From positions 1,036,619 through 1,100,618 of the forward strand of contig JADJWK010000004.1 of assembly GCA_016716405.1 (NCBI GenBank): a DNA stretch of 64,000 nt. Reading direction: 5' to 3'. Every line of letters begins with the position of its first letter. Position 1 is the stretch's first letter. Positions 53,318-63,448 of this stretch are shown here, piece by piece. Below the pieces are notes generated by a model. It saw nothing but the letters and a program-made list of their open reading frames with translations. It was not told the origin of the DNA and made no database searches. The position numbers were made by a program, and so were the translations under genes. The stretch comes from Candidatus Melainabacteria bacterium. GTDB lineage: Bacteria; Cyanobacteriota; Vampirovibrionia; Obscuribacterales; Obscuribacteraceae.

Positions 53318-54865
53318 CTAATAACTAAGCAATGAATTTACATACTTAAGAAGAGTTGGTTTCCCAATCGAATTTCTGTGGCCTACTGTTGACACAGCCT
53401 GGGCTCCAACAGCGTTACCAATAAACTGCATCACATCCATGGGCGACTTGAGTGCCGCACAAATTGAAGTGATTGCTAGGAATGCATCCCCGGCCCCCAT
53501 ACGATCGACTACCGGACCGGCCAGGGCAGGAGCCTCGACATACTGCCCGGAAGACCGCTCGAATCCCATGCTGCCCCGTTTGCCGCGGGTAACTACGATT
53601 CGCTCGCAGTCGATCTGCTTGGCTAGCGCCGGAATGATGTTTCTCAAGTCACTAACCTTATCCCGGACTTCCAGCCGGATCTCGTTCTCCGTTATGCAAA
53701 TATAGTTAGCCGTCTTGTATTTGAAGATTGTTTGAAAACCAATGCTTCCGGCATTTGACTGGGTATTGAGGGCGAGAAACTTCGCATTGCCCGAAATTAC
53801 TTCCGCGACCCTGGGAGTGAGCATACTGTGTCCAAAATCCACTACCACGACGACGTCGTAATTGGGAATCTCCTTCTCGAGAAGAGCACATAGAGCGTCC
53901 TCGTCACTGTCAGTCAGCGGTGCATCGTTTATTTCGTAAACCGACAGCAACTTGCTGAAGTAGTAATTGTCGACGAAGCGCCGCTTAACGATAGTGGGCG
54001 ATGAATCACGCTTCAAAAGATGAGCCGTAACTCTTTCGTTCAGACTATCTTCGAGGAACTCATCGTAAACCCCATCATCTCCAATCAGGCTGATGAGCCC
54101 GCATGAATTGGAAAAATTGACGATGTTGTTGGCGACTGCAAGCGTGCCACCGGCAAATCGCTCATCCGAAATACGCTTTATCGCGAGCATGGGCTCTTTG
54201 GCCGACTTTCCCAAAGCCTCGCAATAGACATACTCATCGATAATAGCCTCGCCTATTACAAGAACCTTCTGGTCCTTCATACTCTCAATGAGCGCACTTA
54301 TATCGCCAGGCTCGTATTTCGAAGAGAGAGACTGCAAATAGTCACCGACTTCAGCGCTATGCACCGGAATGTTGCGATTGATCAGTGACGTAGAACTGTA
54401 TGTGATGTCATCCGTAAATGCAATCTCGCCGCCCATGGATTCAATCGCTTCACGCTCGAGGTCAATGCCACCGGTCACATCCTTGGAGGCATCCGCATAG
54501 TCCTGCCCCTTAACATAGTAGTTAGGCTTCAGTTTTTTGATAAGCTCAGTCGCAGTAGGCCAACGGCTGATACCTACATAATCGACGACGGAGAGATCTT
54601 CCAAGGCCTCAGCCCGGAGCGGCTCAGGGAAAGCCGGTCTGTGCGGACCTTTGTTAACGAATTTATCCTCGGTTATAGTGACAACAAGAACGTCACCAAA
54701 TCTCTTTGCTTGCTTAAAATGCCGTAAATGACCGATATGCAGCAGATCGAAGACACCGTGGCATAACACGATCTTGAGTCCAGCATCCTTGAGCTCTGCG
54801 ATTTTATCGGCCAGCTGATCGAGGGTCAGTATCTTCGAGCCTTCCCTGGCACTCAATTGCTGCAT
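53318..54865 (-). CDS. HldE-like bifunctional nucleotidyltransferase-kinase with reversed domain order
   Basis: A 515-residue two-domain protein. Residues about 10-150 are a cytidylyltransferase-type domain (KIVLCHGVFDLLHIGHLRHF, HxGH motif). Residues about 190-510 are a PfkB/ribokinase-type kinase (FAGGTLAVANNIVNF; GPVVDRMGAGDAFLAI with the catalytic Asp). HldE of E. coli has the same two activities, heptose-7-phosphate kinase and heptose-1-phosphate adenylyltransferase, in the opposite order. With gmhA next to it the product is probably an NDP-heptose. Overlaps the upstream SDR gene by 13 bp. Confidence 0.85.
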   Translation of the reverse strand: MQQLSAREGSKILTLDQLADKIAELKDAGLKIVLCHGVFDLLHIGHLRHFKQAKRFGDVLVVTITEDKFVNKGPHRPAFPEPLRAEALEDLSVVDYVGISRWPTATELIKKLKPNYYVKGQDYADASKDVTGGIDLEREAIESMGGEIAFTDDITYSSTSLINRNIPVHSAEVGDYLQSLSSKYEPGDISALIESMKDQKVLVIGEAIIDEYVYCEALGKSAKEPMLAIKRISDERFAGGTLAVANNIVNFSNSCGLISLIGDDGVYDEFLEDSLNERVTAHLLKRDSSPTIVKRRFVDNYYFSKLLSVYEINDAPLTDSDEDALCALLEKEIPNYDVVVVVDFGHSMLTPRVAEVISGNAKFLALNTQSNAGSIGFQTIFKYKTANYICITENEIRLEVRDKVSDLRNIIPALAKQIDCERIVVTRGKRGSMGFERSSGQYVEAPALAGPVVDRMGAGDAFLAITSICAALKSPMDVMQFIGNAVGAQAVSTVGHRNSIGKPTLLKYVNSLLSY

Positions 54866-55884
54866 GACAAAACCGCCTTATCTGACTTACCCAGATACTC
54901 GAACCACTCCTTGGTAGCTACCGAGATAGACTTCTCGTCCCAGCCTGGTGCATCTCTCCAGGAATCAATATGCTCAAGCATAACCTTGACGCCCTCCTCG
55001 AAAGAGATCTTGGGCTCCCAGTCAAGCAGCTTGCGGGCTCTGCCTATGTCCGCATAGGTGCAGTCAGGCTCACCAGGACGTTTGGGAATATAGGTGACAT
55101 CTCCGCCCAGAAGCGACACAAGGCGATTGATGCTATACGTGTCCCCGGAGCCTATGTTGAGCACTTCGTTTTTCAAGTCGGATTCCGCAGCCTTGATGAA
55201 TGCTTCTACGACATCAGATATGAATGTGAAATCGCGCGTTTGATTTCCATCTCCGACCACAGTAAACGGTCTGCCAGCAAGCTTTTGGGCCAGAAAAACG
55301 CCAAAAACGGCTCCGTAAGCTCCGCTTGTCCTGGAACGCGGTCCATAAACATTGATCAGCCTCAGCGAAACGCAAGGCATGTCGTAAACTTGCGCCCAGT
55401 GCTGTACATACTGCTCACCGATATATTTCGAAAGAGCGTAGGGGTATTCCGGACTCATCGGGGCCGTCTCGGGCGTAGGATAAGTCTCTGCAATTCCATA
55501 ACAAGATGAAGAAGCCGCATATAAGAACCGCTTCACCTTTTGGGATCGGGAAGCCTCTAGAACAGCCACCGTACCATCGACGTTAGCGTGATGATATCTG
55601 AGCGGTTGCTGTATCGAAGGTACGATATCGGCCAGGGCAGCCAGGTGAAAGACCCAATCCACACCTTCATAAAGAGGCTCGGTCTCCTGGAAGTTCGCTA
55701 CATCTACCTGATGAATCGTCAACCTGTCAGAGTTCTTCCAGTGCTCCAGGTTTTCCAGCCGTCCATTGGACAGGTCATCTAGCACAGTTACTTCGTGGCC
55801 TTCCTCGAGGAGGCGGTCCACAAGGTGACTGCCAATAAACCCACATCCCCCCGTCACGAGGCTTCTAAGCGATCCGTTCGGCAT
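54853..55884 (-). CDS. NAD-dependent epimerase (UDP-glucose 4-epimerase-like)
   Basis: A 343-residue extended SDR: LVTGGCGFIGSHLVDRLLEE, HLAALADIVPSIQQP, YAASSSCYG, YPYALSKYIGEQY and RLINVYGPRSRTSGAYGAVF. The last is common to UDP-GlcNAc/GalNAc 4-epimerases and to the epimerase found in heptose clusters. As first gene of the run with the HldE-like and GmhA genes it may act on an activated heptose. Substrate not fixed by sequence. Confidence 0.83.
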   Translation of the reverse strand: MPNGSLRSLVTGGCGFIGSHLVDRLLEEGHEVTVLDDLSNGRLENLEHWKNSDRLTIHQVDVANFQETEPLYEGVDWVFHLAALADIVPSIQQPLRYHHANVDGTVAVLEASRSQKVKRFLYAASSSCYGIAETYPTPETAPMSPEYPYALSKYIGEQYVQHWAQVYDMPCVSLRLINVYGPRSRTSGAYGAVFGVFLAQKLAGRPFTVVGDGNQTRDFTFISDVVEAFIKAAESDLKNEVLNIGSGDTYSINRLVSLLGGDVTYIPKRPGEPDCTYADIGRARKLLDWEPKISFEEGVKVMLEHIDSWRDAPGWDEKSISVATKEWFEYLGKSDKAVLSCSN

Positions 55885-56052
55885 GGTAACGCCTGTCTCC
55901 GCGGTAAAGTTCTGCAGGTTTTCTTCAATACCTGCTCGACGCGGCTATATTAGCCAAGATGGAAGATATGTCCATTATAGGCACCTCATGATTTCCGAAC
56001 GAACGAGATTCTAAACTGTCGTTCACAATGAACATTGGAAGGCCAAGCACAA

Positions 56053-56493
56053 ATGACCGGGCTCCTTCGACCAGACAACGCCGTGGCAGCAATTCTTGTT
56101 CTAGAGGATGGTAGATATGTCGTTCAGCTCCGCGACAACAACCCTCTCATCTGGTTCCCCAAACATTGGGGCTGCTTCGGTGGGGGAATCGACCAGGGGG
56201 AGACAGCAGAAGAAGCACTGCTAAGAGAGTTAATGGAAGAGCTGGGATTTAGCCCGGCTTCCCTGAAATACTTTACAAAAATCGATTTCGACCTCGGTTT
56301 TTGTGGTTTGCCCATACTCAACAGGACCTTTTTCGAGACATCCGTTAGCCAGGAACAGATGAAAGAGTTCCTTCTCACCGAGGGTGAAGCCTTTGCAGCA
56401 TATCCTGCCGAGGTACTCCTAGGCAGTTATCCAGTAAGCCCCTACGATGCTTTCGCGCTCTGGCTTCACAGCCGAAGGAACGAGCTCGCCTGA
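56053..56493 (+). CDS. Nudix hydrolase, GDP-mannose mannosyl hydrolase-like
   Basis: A 146-residue Nudix protein. The Nudix box is complete: GGGIDQGETAEEALLREL followed by MEELGF. RYVVQLRDNNPLIWFPKHWG and the length resemble the Nudix enzymes found in surface-polysaccharide clusters that hydrolyse nucleotide sugars. ATG 56053 is preferred, with GGAAGG ten bases upstream; a TTG at 56035 is in frame. It stands 78 bp before a GT2 gene on the same strand. Confidence 0.82.
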   Translation: MTGLLRPDNAVAAILVLEDGRYVVQLRDNNPLIWFPKHWGCFGGGIDQGETAEEALLRELMEELGFSPASLKYFTKIDFDLGFCGLPILNRTFFETSVSQEQMKEFLLTEGEAFAAYPAEVLLGSYPVSPYDAFALWLHSRRNELA

Positions 56494-56571
56494 ATAGCGG
56501 AGGCAACCTCTTGATAAATTGTAGATGAATCAGTTACTGTAATCGTCGACAAGATCGCCAACAGGGTTGAT

Positions 56572-57705
56572 ATGAAAGTCGTATCCATGGACAAAGCTCT
56601 AGCTGCGCCGGAACTGGGCCAGACGACGGAGCGGCTTTCGGTGGTCATGTGCAACTACAACGATAGTGCCACAATCGGTGCCGCAATGGTGGCGGTCTGT
56701 CAGCAGTCGCGGGTCCCTGACGAAGTTATAGTTGTCGATGACGGCTCGACTGACGACAGCTTGACGATAATCAACGAAATCGCCCGGCGCTATCCATTTG
56801 TCCGAGTAGTGGCAAAGTCGAAGAACGAGGGAGTGCTAGCCGCCGTCAACCGCGGCATAGACGAGTCAAAAGGTGAGATACTGGGCTTCGCCTCAGCCAA
56901 TGATCTAGTGTATCCAGGCTTTTTCGAGCGGGGAATGACCTTGCTGAGCAAATATCCGAATGCCGGTCTCTTCTGCGCGGACATGCAGCTGCATGTGGAT
57001 CGAGGTGAAGCTGGATCTGACGACTACAACCTCGAAAATATGTTTCCGAGAGCCGGCTACTATTCGCCTGAGGAATTCTCGAGAGCCCTTCCAGGCCGGG
57101 TAATATGCTCACCGACAGTGCTCATCAGGAGAAAGACCTTCGACAAGGAACTCTATCCGGAGAGCCTCAAATGGCACTCTGACTGGTGGGCATTCACTCT
57201 TATCGGCTTTCGATTCGGTATATGCTACGAGCCGGCTGTCTGTGTGAAATTTCACACCGATGGGACAGGCTGGTCTAAGTCCATGCTCGATCCTGACAAG
57301 CAGCGACCTGTATTCGAGGAAGTGCTCAAGTCTGCCTTCGAGAATCAATATTTGTTACCACTAATGATCAGGGGTCGCGTTTTCAATCTTTTCATCGAGC
57401 AGAACGATGTAGTTAGTCCGAGCGTGCTCTGGAAAGTGCTAGACAGCAATCAATTTAGTCTAGCCGCCTTTTCTGTCGTTGCGCATTTGATGTTCGAGAA
57501 ATCGCTCTTTTACCTTAAGATGGCGAATAAGAAATTTCTCGAAACCCTCAGAAAAATCGGGCATTGGTTTTACTATTACTGCAAAGGAAGGCTTATCGAC
57601 CTGACTGCCTTCTTTTACAGAGTGTATTTCAAATCCTACCAGGCATTCTCCAGGGTCAGGAAGAAAGCATTCGGCGAAGATAAGGTGCCCAAGAATGAAT
57701 CCTGA
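56572..57705 (+). CDS. Glycosyltransferase family 2 with long C-terminal helical region
   Basis: A 377-residue GT-A enzyme: VVMCNYNDSATIGAAM, VVDDGSTDDSLTII and GFASANDLVYPGF, where the metal-binding DxD is replaced by AND. LKWHSDWWAFTLIGFRFGI and the 120-residue tail ending in GRLIDLTAFFYRVYF are shared with the partial gene at the right edge of the window. Overlaps the transketolase-like gene by 11 bp. Confidence 0.87.
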   Translation: MKVVSMDKALAAPELGQTTERLSVVMCNYNDSATIGAAMVAVCQQSRVPDEVIVVDDGSTDDSLTIINEIARRYPFVRVVAKSKNEGVLAAVNRGIDESKGEILGFASANDLVYPGFFERGMTLLSKYPNAGLFCADMQLHVDRGEAGSDDYNLENMFPRAGYYSPEEFSRALPGRVICSPTVLIRRKTFDKELYPESLKWHSDWWAFTLIGFRFGICYEPAVCVKFHTDGTGWSKSMLDPDKQRPVFEEVLKSAFENQYLLPLMIRGRVFNLFIEQNDVVSPSVLWKVLDSNQFSLAAFSVVAHLMFEKSLFYLKMANKKFLETLRKIGHWFYYYCKGRLIDLTAFFYRVYFKSYQAFSRVRKKAFGEDKVPKNES

Positions 57706-58584
57706 ATCTGTAGCATCTCAGCGGACTCTATCCGGTTACCCGGCAGCACATGCGGCTCCGTATCAAGCACCTCTGTCACCTACACAAATTCGTGAGCTGA
57801 GTTCCCTAATTCGAGCTAAAGTCGTCGAGATGTCGCTCAGCGCCAGGACACCCCATTTGGCATCGAGCTTATCTTGTGTCGATCTGGTGGCTACTCTCTA
57901 CGGAGCAGTGCTGTCTGTCAAACCGGAAACTGCCGATCATCCTACCCGTGACCGATTTATCTTGAGCAAGGTCACGCTGCGACTACTCTTTACGCAGCTC
58001 TGGCATATTTCGGTTTCTTTCCCATGGATGAGCTCGACCGCTATTCCACAGTTGGCAGCCCTCTGGCAGAGCATCCCGGGCCAGCTTGTGTACCCGGAGT
58101 CGAGGCAGCAACAGGCTCTCTGGGTCATGGACTGTCTCTCGGTCTGGGCATGGCCATGGCCTCCAAGATTCTCAAGTCTCCTTTCAGGACCTACGTCCTT
58201 CTCAGCGATGGAGAATGCAATGAGGGCTCGGTCTGGGAGGCAGCAATGCTTGCTCCTGCCAAAGAAGTCGGGTCCCTGACCCTGATCGTAGACTTCAACA
58301 AGTGGCAAGCTACGGACAGAAGCGAAGATGTAATGGCTCTCAATCCGCTGAAAGATAAATTTGAAGCATTCGGTTGGAACGCCATTGAAATTGACGGTCA
58401 TAACATCGAAGCTATTCTGTCAGCCCTGAAAGAGCCTGGACCATCAAACAAACCCAAAGCCATCGTAGCCCATACCGTGAAAGGAAAGGGTATTTCTTTC
58501 ATGGAAGACGACAACAACTGGCACTATCGAATTCCAACAGAAGAAGAATTGCAGGCCGCAAAGAGAGAGCTCTGTCTTGCTTAA
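57695..58584 (+). CDS. Transketolase N-terminal (thiamine-diphosphate-binding) half, one frameshift
   Basis: The first half of a split transketolase: LSCVDLVATLYGAVL, then after the break HAATTLYAALAYFGF, SLGHGLSLGLGMAMASK and VLLSDGECNEGSVWEAAM, with the GDGxxN-type ThDP motif as SDGECNEG. One G is missing at 57970-57971 (agcaaggtcac, expected agcaagggtcac), dividing the frame. The corrected protein has about 296 residues, normal for the N-terminal subunit. The C-terminal subunit that normally follows is absent; the next gene is on the other strand. Confidence 0.88.
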
Positions 58585-58595
58585 GCAAAAGGAAT

Positions 58596-59693
58596 TCAGC
58601 GAGCGCTTTTAGCCAGTTCACGCGGTTCCAGCCAGTCTGCCCGCAATAGAGCTTTGTGCCTCAATACGAATGTCTCAATTTCATTCATCCTGGCAATGTC
58701 TTCATCCTCGAAAACCAGCTCGGTGACATCGCACATATGCCGAATCTCTCCTGCTTCCCATTTTCGAGCATAATCGTCGATGAAGCCCGCCATGCCCTCT
58801 TCCAGATGCTGTCGAAGGTCCGAGCGAGGAGCAATACCGGAGAAATGATCTTGCAGACTGTTGATGAATCCATCGTAGACAGGATCGGAGCCATCCCGCA
58901 TCTCACCCAAGGGTGCCATTTCCTGCGTGCACATAGCATTGGCCAGGCCTTCTCTGAAAACCCATGGTCTCTGAATGATTCTATGCTTGCCCCAGTAGAC
59001 CGAATTGATGGCCTGAGCGATCTCTGTAATGTTCGGAAAGCGATTAGCCCCACAGCTCTCGAGTAATGGGCAGAGATCAACAAAAAAACTGTCGAGAATC
59101 TCCTTCCTGTGGAGAGAGTAATAGTTGTTCATATACGGGTTGAGCTGCCTTTTAACACGCTCGATTGGATCATCGTCGACGATCTGCAGATCCTTCGCAA
59201 AGCATGGAGTCCGACGGGCGTAAATGTACCCGGTTTATCCTCCTCTGGCTCCGGACTCCTGGGCACGAGCCATTGCTGAAGCAATCGACCAAGCCAGTTC
59301 CTGCTCGTCGCCGCCTTCTTCTCTGAAGCTTTGCTCTCAGGGGTGCATAAGTAAACATCACATGCCAGCCCTGAACCGAACCGTAGTCGCTGTTTCGATC
59401 GAGAAACTCTCTTCCTTCTTCGAGCGCATCGAGCAATACGAAATCGTCATCGGCAACCAGATTCACATAATCAGATTCGACACGAGCCAACGCCTGACGC
59501 AGCTTCTCGGGATAGGAGATCCGGGGAAGATGAGGTATCTGACATCCGATGGCACCAGTCGCGAATCGATCGGCTGGGTCGATGAGTCAGCAACAATGAT
59601 CGAATCGGCAACGGGTTGGTAATAGTCCAGCAACCGTGCCAGAAAACCATGGCGATTATGGGTGGGAATAATGATAGAGACGTTTTCTACCAT
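58596..59693 (-). pseudogene. Glycosyltransferase of the TIGR04440 type, multiply broken
   Basis: Pieces of one gene in different frames: the start MVENVSIIIPTHNRHGFLAR (59693), then KLRQALARVESDYVNLVADD in the next frame after a C lost at 59509-59511, then EGGDEQELAWSIASAMARAQ in the third, an in-frame TAA, and YIYARRTPCFAKDLQIVDDD followed by MNNYYSLHRKEILDSFFVDL to the end. The order and phrases fit the glycosyltransferase-domain family TIGR04440. At least three lesions, including a stop codon, are seen, more than in other genes, so true decay is possible here. Confidence 0.6.
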
Positions 59694-59724
59694 GGGAACC
59701 TCTTCTTCAAGACAGGCTAACCTA

Positions 59725-60894
59725 TCATCGACCATCCGCTCTCAAAAAGCTCAGATACTGCTGCCCTCGCCCCCAAAGGGAGCCAAATTCTCCGAAATCA
59801 CCGAATTTACCGGACTTCTGGAAATCGACCAAAGCCGATTTGCAATCATCTAGAGACCGGGATGTACCGGACGAAAAGCTTCCGGAAATCGAGGACAGCC
59901 TTTCGATATGGTCCTGGAGGTCCTTCACGAGGGACTGTTTATCAAACTCTTTCTCTCGGGTCCGATAGGTCAAGTCGAAAAGACTCTGACACACTTTGAT
60001 CAGCTCTTCATTTTCAGCCGGCGTCCTCGGTGCGTTCACCGTTCGATAGTCAATGAAATTGTGAACATTGGCCAGATAGCTGTGCAAGGTCCATTCGTTG
60101 GAGAAGAACTGATCGCCGTAGATATCCTTGTACCAGCGCCAATCGGTTGCGAGTCCAGGCGATAGTCCATAGGCATGGAAGTTCGGAGAAAGAGTCTCCA
60201 CCGCCTCCGCAATCGAAAAGACAGGACCAACCCAGTCATGCAGGAGCACATCTAGAATCCAATCCCTGTGGAACCTGCTCATTCCCTTCATGGTCAGGAG
60301 ATGAGGAGAAAATATAGGAAGTAGCTGCGCAATCCTGTCCTCAATCGGTTGGGATCGATCCACCACCAGGGCTGCGCAAAGCTTTCTGATCACCTCAGGA
60401 GCAAGCGCTACCGCATCGGTACAAGTGATTACGAGAACACCCCTGTCTCTCACAAAAGAGCTTACATGCTTTGCAAAACTGGAGGGATCGATCTGAAACG
60501 GGATTACACCCTCGCAGAAAACGAAATCAAACTTCTCGGCGGAGTCAAAATCTTCAATCAGGCTTTGAATGATCTCGATTCGTTCGCTGCCCGGCAGCGG
60601 AAGGAGCAAAGACTTAACCGACTCCAGACCTGAGGGATTGCCGTCCACTAGAACATAACGACCGGGAGACAAGGAGAGCGTGTAGATTGAATTGTGCCCG
60701 CTGCCGGGTCCGAACTCGATTACCGATCTCTCCCTGACCAGAGCAGAGGGTATTCCAAGTTGCCTGTAGAGACCTTCTCTTCTCTGAAAATGCTTGCGAA
60801 GATCAGATACATCCTGAGCCACTGGAGAGATTCGGTTCTCCTTGTAATATGTGACGAAAGGAACTTCGCTTTCAGTCGAGTTTGCCGTACCCAT
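59725..60894 (-). CDS. Class I SAM-dependent methyltransferase
   Basis: A 389-residue methyltransferase: VIEFGPGSGHNSIYTLSL is the SAM-binding motif I, YVLVDGNPSG carries the acidic ribose contact and KFDFVFCEGVIPFQID motif II. The rest is helical; the last 40 residues are repetitive (SGKFGDFGEFGS). It lies between two other modification genes of the minus-strand run, so a role in methylating the surface glycan is likely. Acceptor unknown. Confidence 0.8.
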   Translation of the reverse strand: MGTANSTESEVPFVTYYKENRISPVAQDVSDLRKHFQRREGLYRQLGIPSALVRERSVIEFGPGSGHNSIYTLSLSPGRYVLVDGNPSGLESVKSLLLPLPGSERIEIIQSLIEDFDSAEKFDFVFCEGVIPFQIDPSSFAKHVSSFVRDRGVLVITCTDAVALAPEVIRKLCAALVVDRSQPIEDRIAQLLPIFSPHLLTMKGMSRFHRDWILDVLLHDWVGPVFSIAEAVETLSPNFHAYGLSPGLATDWRWYKDIYGDQFFSNEWTLHSYLANVHNFIDYRTVNAPRTPAENEELIKVCQSLFDLTYRTREKEFDKQSLVKDLQDHIERLSSISGSFSSGTSRSLDDCKSALVDFQKSGKFGDFGEFGSLWGRGQQYLSFLRADGR

Positions 60895-60926
60895 TTTTCT
60901 TCCTCTTCTAAAACTCTCGGCTGATA

Positions 60927-62167
60927 CTACCTCACCGCCTCAGGAACGAGTGCGGAATCTATTTCTTGCTGCCAGAACGAGGGTAGCCGCTCACTCGGCG
61001 GATGGATCGAGACAAAGTCCCAGTGGCTGAATTCAAATGGGAGCGACTTGCCAGGACTTTCTCTTCATTCTCGGCATTTACTGCCAGAATGCAGGTTCCA
61101 CCTCCGCTCTCCAACAGAGCCTCTGGCGATCTAACTGGAATATTGGCCCCGGGCAGATAATGACCCTGCTTCTCCAGCTGATCATCGACGGCGTAGTCGA
61201 AATACTTGCCGATGTCCATGAAATTCACCAGAGAACAACCTCGCCCTCCGGCACCATACAACACGACCGAACCTCTTTCGCGCAGGTGCTCGGACCACAC
61301 CCTGAACTTTTCCTTGATCCTTCCGAATGAGCTTCCGTAGCGCTGCAACGCGCTGATACTGTCTGTCATATCGAATCTTCTGGATGATGCCGGGGAAATC
61401 TTCTCCTGCCGGCGCCCCACCACCAGTAGCGCTTCACCACTGAACTTGAAAGTCTCCCAGCTCAGAACCTCGATACCGGCTTGCGCAAGATAGGCGCTGA
61501 TAGTCTCGAGGGTAAAGTAATTGACGTGCTGTTCCCAGATTCCCCCATAATCGAGCCAGTCAATAGAGAACCTGAAGTTCGGTACCTCGATCAATGCATA
61601 ACCGCCGATCTCCAGAGCAACCGCAATGCCCTTGCTGAATCCCTCCAGGTTCTCCACATGCTCCAGTACCTGGCGGGAAATTAAGAGATTGGACTTGCCA
61701 TATCGCTCAACGAATTCCGCTGCAGTACTCGCGTTGAAATAGCCGCCAATGGTGTCGATGCCTCGCTTCTCTGCTGCAGCGCGAGCATCCGCAGCCGGCT
61801 CCAGGCCGACTAGTCGGTTCCATCCTGCACTCCTCAACTCGGCAAGAAAACTTCCGTCATTACAGCCGACCTCCAGGACCATGGTGTCCGCAGGGCTCAA
61901 AGGTAGTTCTTCCAGTATAGAGATGATTCGGCTGATATGCGGTTGGGGCTTCCAGCTACTGAGACAGATGTAATTGGAATAGAGGCGGTCAGCCGGAATC
62001 GGCTGGTCCAATTGAGCGAATCCACAAGAGGCGCAATAGGCCAGATGCAGTCCATGCCTATAAGGCTCCTCATCGGGCTGTTGAAGCAAATCCCGAGTAA
62101 CGGGATGAGCGCCCAGATCGAGCAGCAGTTCAATATCTGGTGTTCTACACATTCGGCAGGAATTCAT
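60927..62167 (-). CDS. Zinc-binding C-methyltransferase (second copy of the type), frameshift near 3' end
   Basis: Same three-part layout as the 44397 gene: zinc knuckle (CRMCRTPD and CASCGFAQ), SAM domain (VLEVGCNDGSFLAELRSAGW, LEPAADARAAA) and C-terminal domain (YGAGGRGCSLVNFMDIG). The literal frame ends at 60959 with a foreign-looking tail. After one base lost near 61034 the expected tail appears (FSHWDFVSIHPPSERLPSFW) and ends at 60927. Corrected length 413 residues. Confidence 0.87.
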
Positions 62168-62215
62168 AATCGGATTTCCTCTTATCCTGAAGAAGGCCGA
62201 GCGCCTTCAATCCAC

Positions 62216-63269
62216 TCAGCCCCTGGTTCGATAGAGTGCCTCAAAGAAGAGAGTTTGCACCTCGCACTTCCGGTTGTATAGCTCCACCCAGCGGCTGGCC
62301 GGTGTATAGGAAGCACGATCTATGGTCACGCTGTCGTAATCGTTCTCGTGAGACAACCACTGCTTGAATAGAAGTACCGTCAACAAGACGATCGATCAAA
62401 TTGAAGTAATTCACATTTGTTCAAATCATCTCGTGAAAAGAGCTGATATTGATACAAGCTGAAAACGAATCATTCGGGAGCAACTCCAACTGGCTTGGCA
62501 GGAGGAATCTGATCGAGGCATTGTTGAACTCAGACTCCACCTCGCTGAAATCAGAGAACGGCCGAAACTTGAAGATCTTGCGATCGGAATGCCGCTCAGA
62601 AAGATACCACTGGCAAATCTTGAGCGCCGGTGGTATATCGACCATGGTGATCTGAGCACCGGGGTAGCGCAAAAGAATAAGATCAGCTACTCGGCCGTAA
62701 CCGCCTCCAATCTCGAGCACTTTAGCCTTTTCCAAAGAGGTACCCATGCCCTCCGCAAGACCGTTTAGCTCCAGCGTCGAGTTACAAATATCCTGAGAAA
62801 TTCTTCGTCCTTTATATAATATGGACAGAGGACTACCCAGCAGGGGCTCTTCAACTTGTCGCAACAAATCGAGCTTATCCCGGGTCGAGACGAATTCCCA
62901 GAGATATGCCAGAAACGCTCGGTAGGACTGCCACTGGTGCTCTGTAAACCATGGATGCCTTTCGCTATCCGACCGAGACAACTGAATGTTGAGCCAGATG
63001 TCGAGTCGCTTCGCAATACTCGTATGCGCCTGCAAGTACTGCCATTGACAGTCGAAATGCGGGCCAACCGTCCAGTTGAAATAATACTGGTTGACTGTTC
63101 GCTTGAAGTTTTCGATTCCATCTTCGCTTAACTGCTGCAGATGGAGATTCAGGAAATGGTCCCAAAAGTTCGAAGGGTGATAGACCGGTGGCGATTTTGC
63201 CAGCTCCGTAAGCATGAGCTGGATTTCCGGATCGCCAGCTTGGGTTACGGCGCCGAGCTCAGATTTCAT
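62216..63269 (-). CDS. Putative sugar O-methyltransferase, several frameshifts at 3' end
   Basis: The first 282 residues are intact and resemble the putative sugar O-methyltransferase family: VYHPSNFWDHFLNLHLQQL, VLEIGGGYGRVADLILL (SAM motif) and PNDSFSACINISSFHEM. The literal stop is at 62421; beyond it NVNYFNLIDRLVDG and then LSHENDYDSVTIDRASYTPA follow in other frames and end at 62216 (EALYRTRG). At least two one-base lesions lie between about 62350 and 62425. Corrected length about 350 residues. Confidence 0.78.
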
Positions 63270-63448
63270 GGACTGTTGCCTCCAGTGCGGGCACCGACAA
63301 TCCCGGGGGAAGAGATCTAAAAATTATAGGCAATTTGAAGCCCAGCTTCCCATCCATTCTTCTCATGTTTACACTTCCTCCAAAACAAGTGTTTCAAAAC
63401 AGGCTTCCCTTATCAAATTTAGACGCTGCTCTCTCCGCACGATACCCG

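Noticed and set aside
63270..63448. Gap of 179 bp between the sugar methyltransferase and the last GT2 gene
   Set aside because: A plus-strand frame runs through it, but there is no start signal or family; I see no RNA gene, repeat or clear terminator.
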